NCBI RefSeq assembly: GCF_003344625.1
Contig: NZ_QPKJ02000002.1
Span: forward strand, 496,001 to 560,000
DNA length: 64,000 nt
Reading direction: 5' to 3'
From: Solirubrobacter deserti
GTDB taxonomy: Bacteria; Actinomycetota; Thermoleophilia; Solirubrobacterales; Solirubrobacteraceae
The position numbers were made by a program, and so were the translations under genes. The stretch's first letter is position 1. Each line of letters opens with the position of its first letter. The notes under the pieces were generated by a model, which had not been told where the DNA came from, ran no database searches, and saw only the letters and a program-made list of their open reading frames with translations. Positions 63,384-64,000 of this stretch are shown here, in pieces.

Positions 63384-64000
63384 GCGCCCGCGCCATCACC
63401 TTCCCGAACTACACGCAGATCCCGAGCCGGATCCCCGTCCGCGTCTGGCACGCGATGCGGGCCGGATCGATCGTCGGCGCGCTGGCCATCGCCGCGCTGC
63501 TGCTGGTCGCGCCTGACGCGGGCCTGTTCGTGATGTGGAAGGTCGTCATCCCGCTGCTGCCGCTGCTGTTCCTGACCGTCCCCGGCCTGTGGCGCAACCT
63601 GTGCCCGCTCGCCGCCTCCAACCAGACGCCGCGCGCGCTCAAGCTGACCAAGGCGCTCACGGCCCCGAACTGGCTCAAGGAGTACGGCTACGTCATCGCG
63701 TTCGGCCTCTTCATCGCGTTCGTGGTGCTGCGCAAGCTCGGCCTCGACGACAGCGGCCCGTACAGCGCGCTGCTCCTGCTCGGCGCGATGGCGGCGGCCT
63801 TCACGGGCGGCATGTTCCTGAAGGGCAAGAGCGGCTGGTGCAGCACGATCTGCCCGCTGCTCCCGGTCCAGCGCATCTACGGCCAGACGCCGCTGATGCT
63901 GGTCGCCAACGCGCACTGCCAGCCGTGCGTCGGCTGCGTCAAGAACTGCTACGACTTCAACCCGCGCGCCGCCTACCTCGCCGACCTGCACGACAGCGAC
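63380..64000 (+). CDS. Polytopic membrane protein with 4Fe-4S motif, 5' part
   Basis: The first 207 residues are visible; the gene runs off the right edge. Four to five hydrophobic helices (SIVGALAIAALLLVAP, VVIPLLPLLFLTVPGLW, YGYVIAFGLFIAFVVL, ALLLLGAMAAAFTGGMFL) are followed by GWCSTICPLLPVQRIYG and a ferredoxin motif CQPCVGCVKNC (CX2CX2CX3C). The style is that of NapH/NosR/CcoG-like membrane ferredoxins, but identity cannot be fixed from this part. ATG 63380 overlaps the CNBD gene by 4 nt, so the two are translationally coupled and probably act together. Confidence 0.8.
   Translation, partial: MSARAITFPNYTQIPSRIPVRVWHAMRAGSIVGALAIAALLLVAPDAGLFVMWKVVIPLLPLLFLTVPGLWRNLCPLAASNQTPRALKLTKALTAPNWLKEYGYVIAFGLFIAFVVLRKLGLDDSGPYSALLLLGAMAAAFTGGMFLKGKSGWCSTICPLLPVQRIYGQTPLMLVANAHCQPCVGCVKNCYDFNPRAAYLADLHDSD

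Overview
The window is very GC-rich, densely packed bacterial chromosome from an actinobacterium. Gene content and order (com genes-holA-rpsT-murJ-lepA-hrcA-dnaJ, hisIE-trpEGDCFBA, livKHMGF, polA-rpsA-coaE), frequent GTG/TTG starts, many 4-nt stop/start overlaps and probable leaderless mRNAs fit the class Thermoleophilia (Solirubrobacterales-like). That placement is inferred from gene content and style; no database was searched. No phage, insertion sequence, integrase, rRNA or CRISPR array is visible, and no gene-free stretch exceeds about 300 bases.

Layout. 1-413: edge of an AbiEi/DUF559-like gene, a 13-bp-arm inverted repeat, and tRNA-Ala(GGC) with its terminator. 414-12148 (+): leuS, comEA, comEC, a large secreted nuclease, holA and a GH15 trehalase/glucoamylase-type enzyme. 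12145-12914 (-): a double L7/L12-C-terminal-like protein and rpsT. 12967-26056 (+, with one short minus gene): murJ, lepA, a HadA/HadB-like hydratase pair, hrcA, dnaJ, two tandem prmA-type genes, a threonine dehydratase-like enzyme, a small EamA transporter, cutA, DUF192 (-), yqeY, phoH, ybeY and era. This is an expanded form of the com-holA-rpsT-lepA-hrcA-dnaJ-prmA-yqeY-phoH-ybeY-era order known from Bacillus. 26030-28858 (-): two bacterial-PH membrane proteins and an ArsA-like ATPase, divergent from a squalene/phytoene synthase and an FAD oxidoreductase (28857-30739, +). 30779-32907: a GGDEF-EAL protein coupled to a histidine-rich seven-helix membrane protein.

32922-40197 (+): hisIE plus the complete tryptophan pathway in one overlapping operon, ending with a tiny membrane protein. 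40265-45773 (+): a branched-chain amino-acid-type ABC transporter with its own promoter, a hairpin after the binding protein, and a small membrane protein at the end. 45770-48943 (-): a small membrane protein, a TIGR01777 epimerase, stacked hairpins, and a large low-complexity protein ending in an RGG box. 49120-55111 (+): polA, a lipoprotein, a membrane-anchored CoxG-like protein, an esterase and a class III aminotransferase. 55132-55853: two iron-box-like palindromes, a 55-codon ORF and a ferritin-like diiron protein. 55929-57074 (-): a paralogue of the earlier FAD oxidoreductase. 57099-59718 (+): rpsA, coaE and a lytic transglycosylase. 59708-60393 (-): a frameshifted AbiEi/DUF559 pseudogene. 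60549-64000 (+): a receptor Ser/Thr kinase with a seven-repeat extracellular propeller, a lone cyclic-nucleotide-binding-domain protein and the start of a polytopic 4Fe-4S membrane protein.

Most of the window is housekeeping: translation (leuS, rpsT, lepA, rpsA, tRNA-Ala, ybeY, era), DNA uptake and replication (comEA, comEC, holA, polA), envelope (murJ, transglycosylase) and Trp/His synthesis. The least described parts are the kinase/CNBD/Fe-S module at the right edge, the RGG-box protein, the iron-box/ferritin locus and the c-di-GMP/seven-helix pair.
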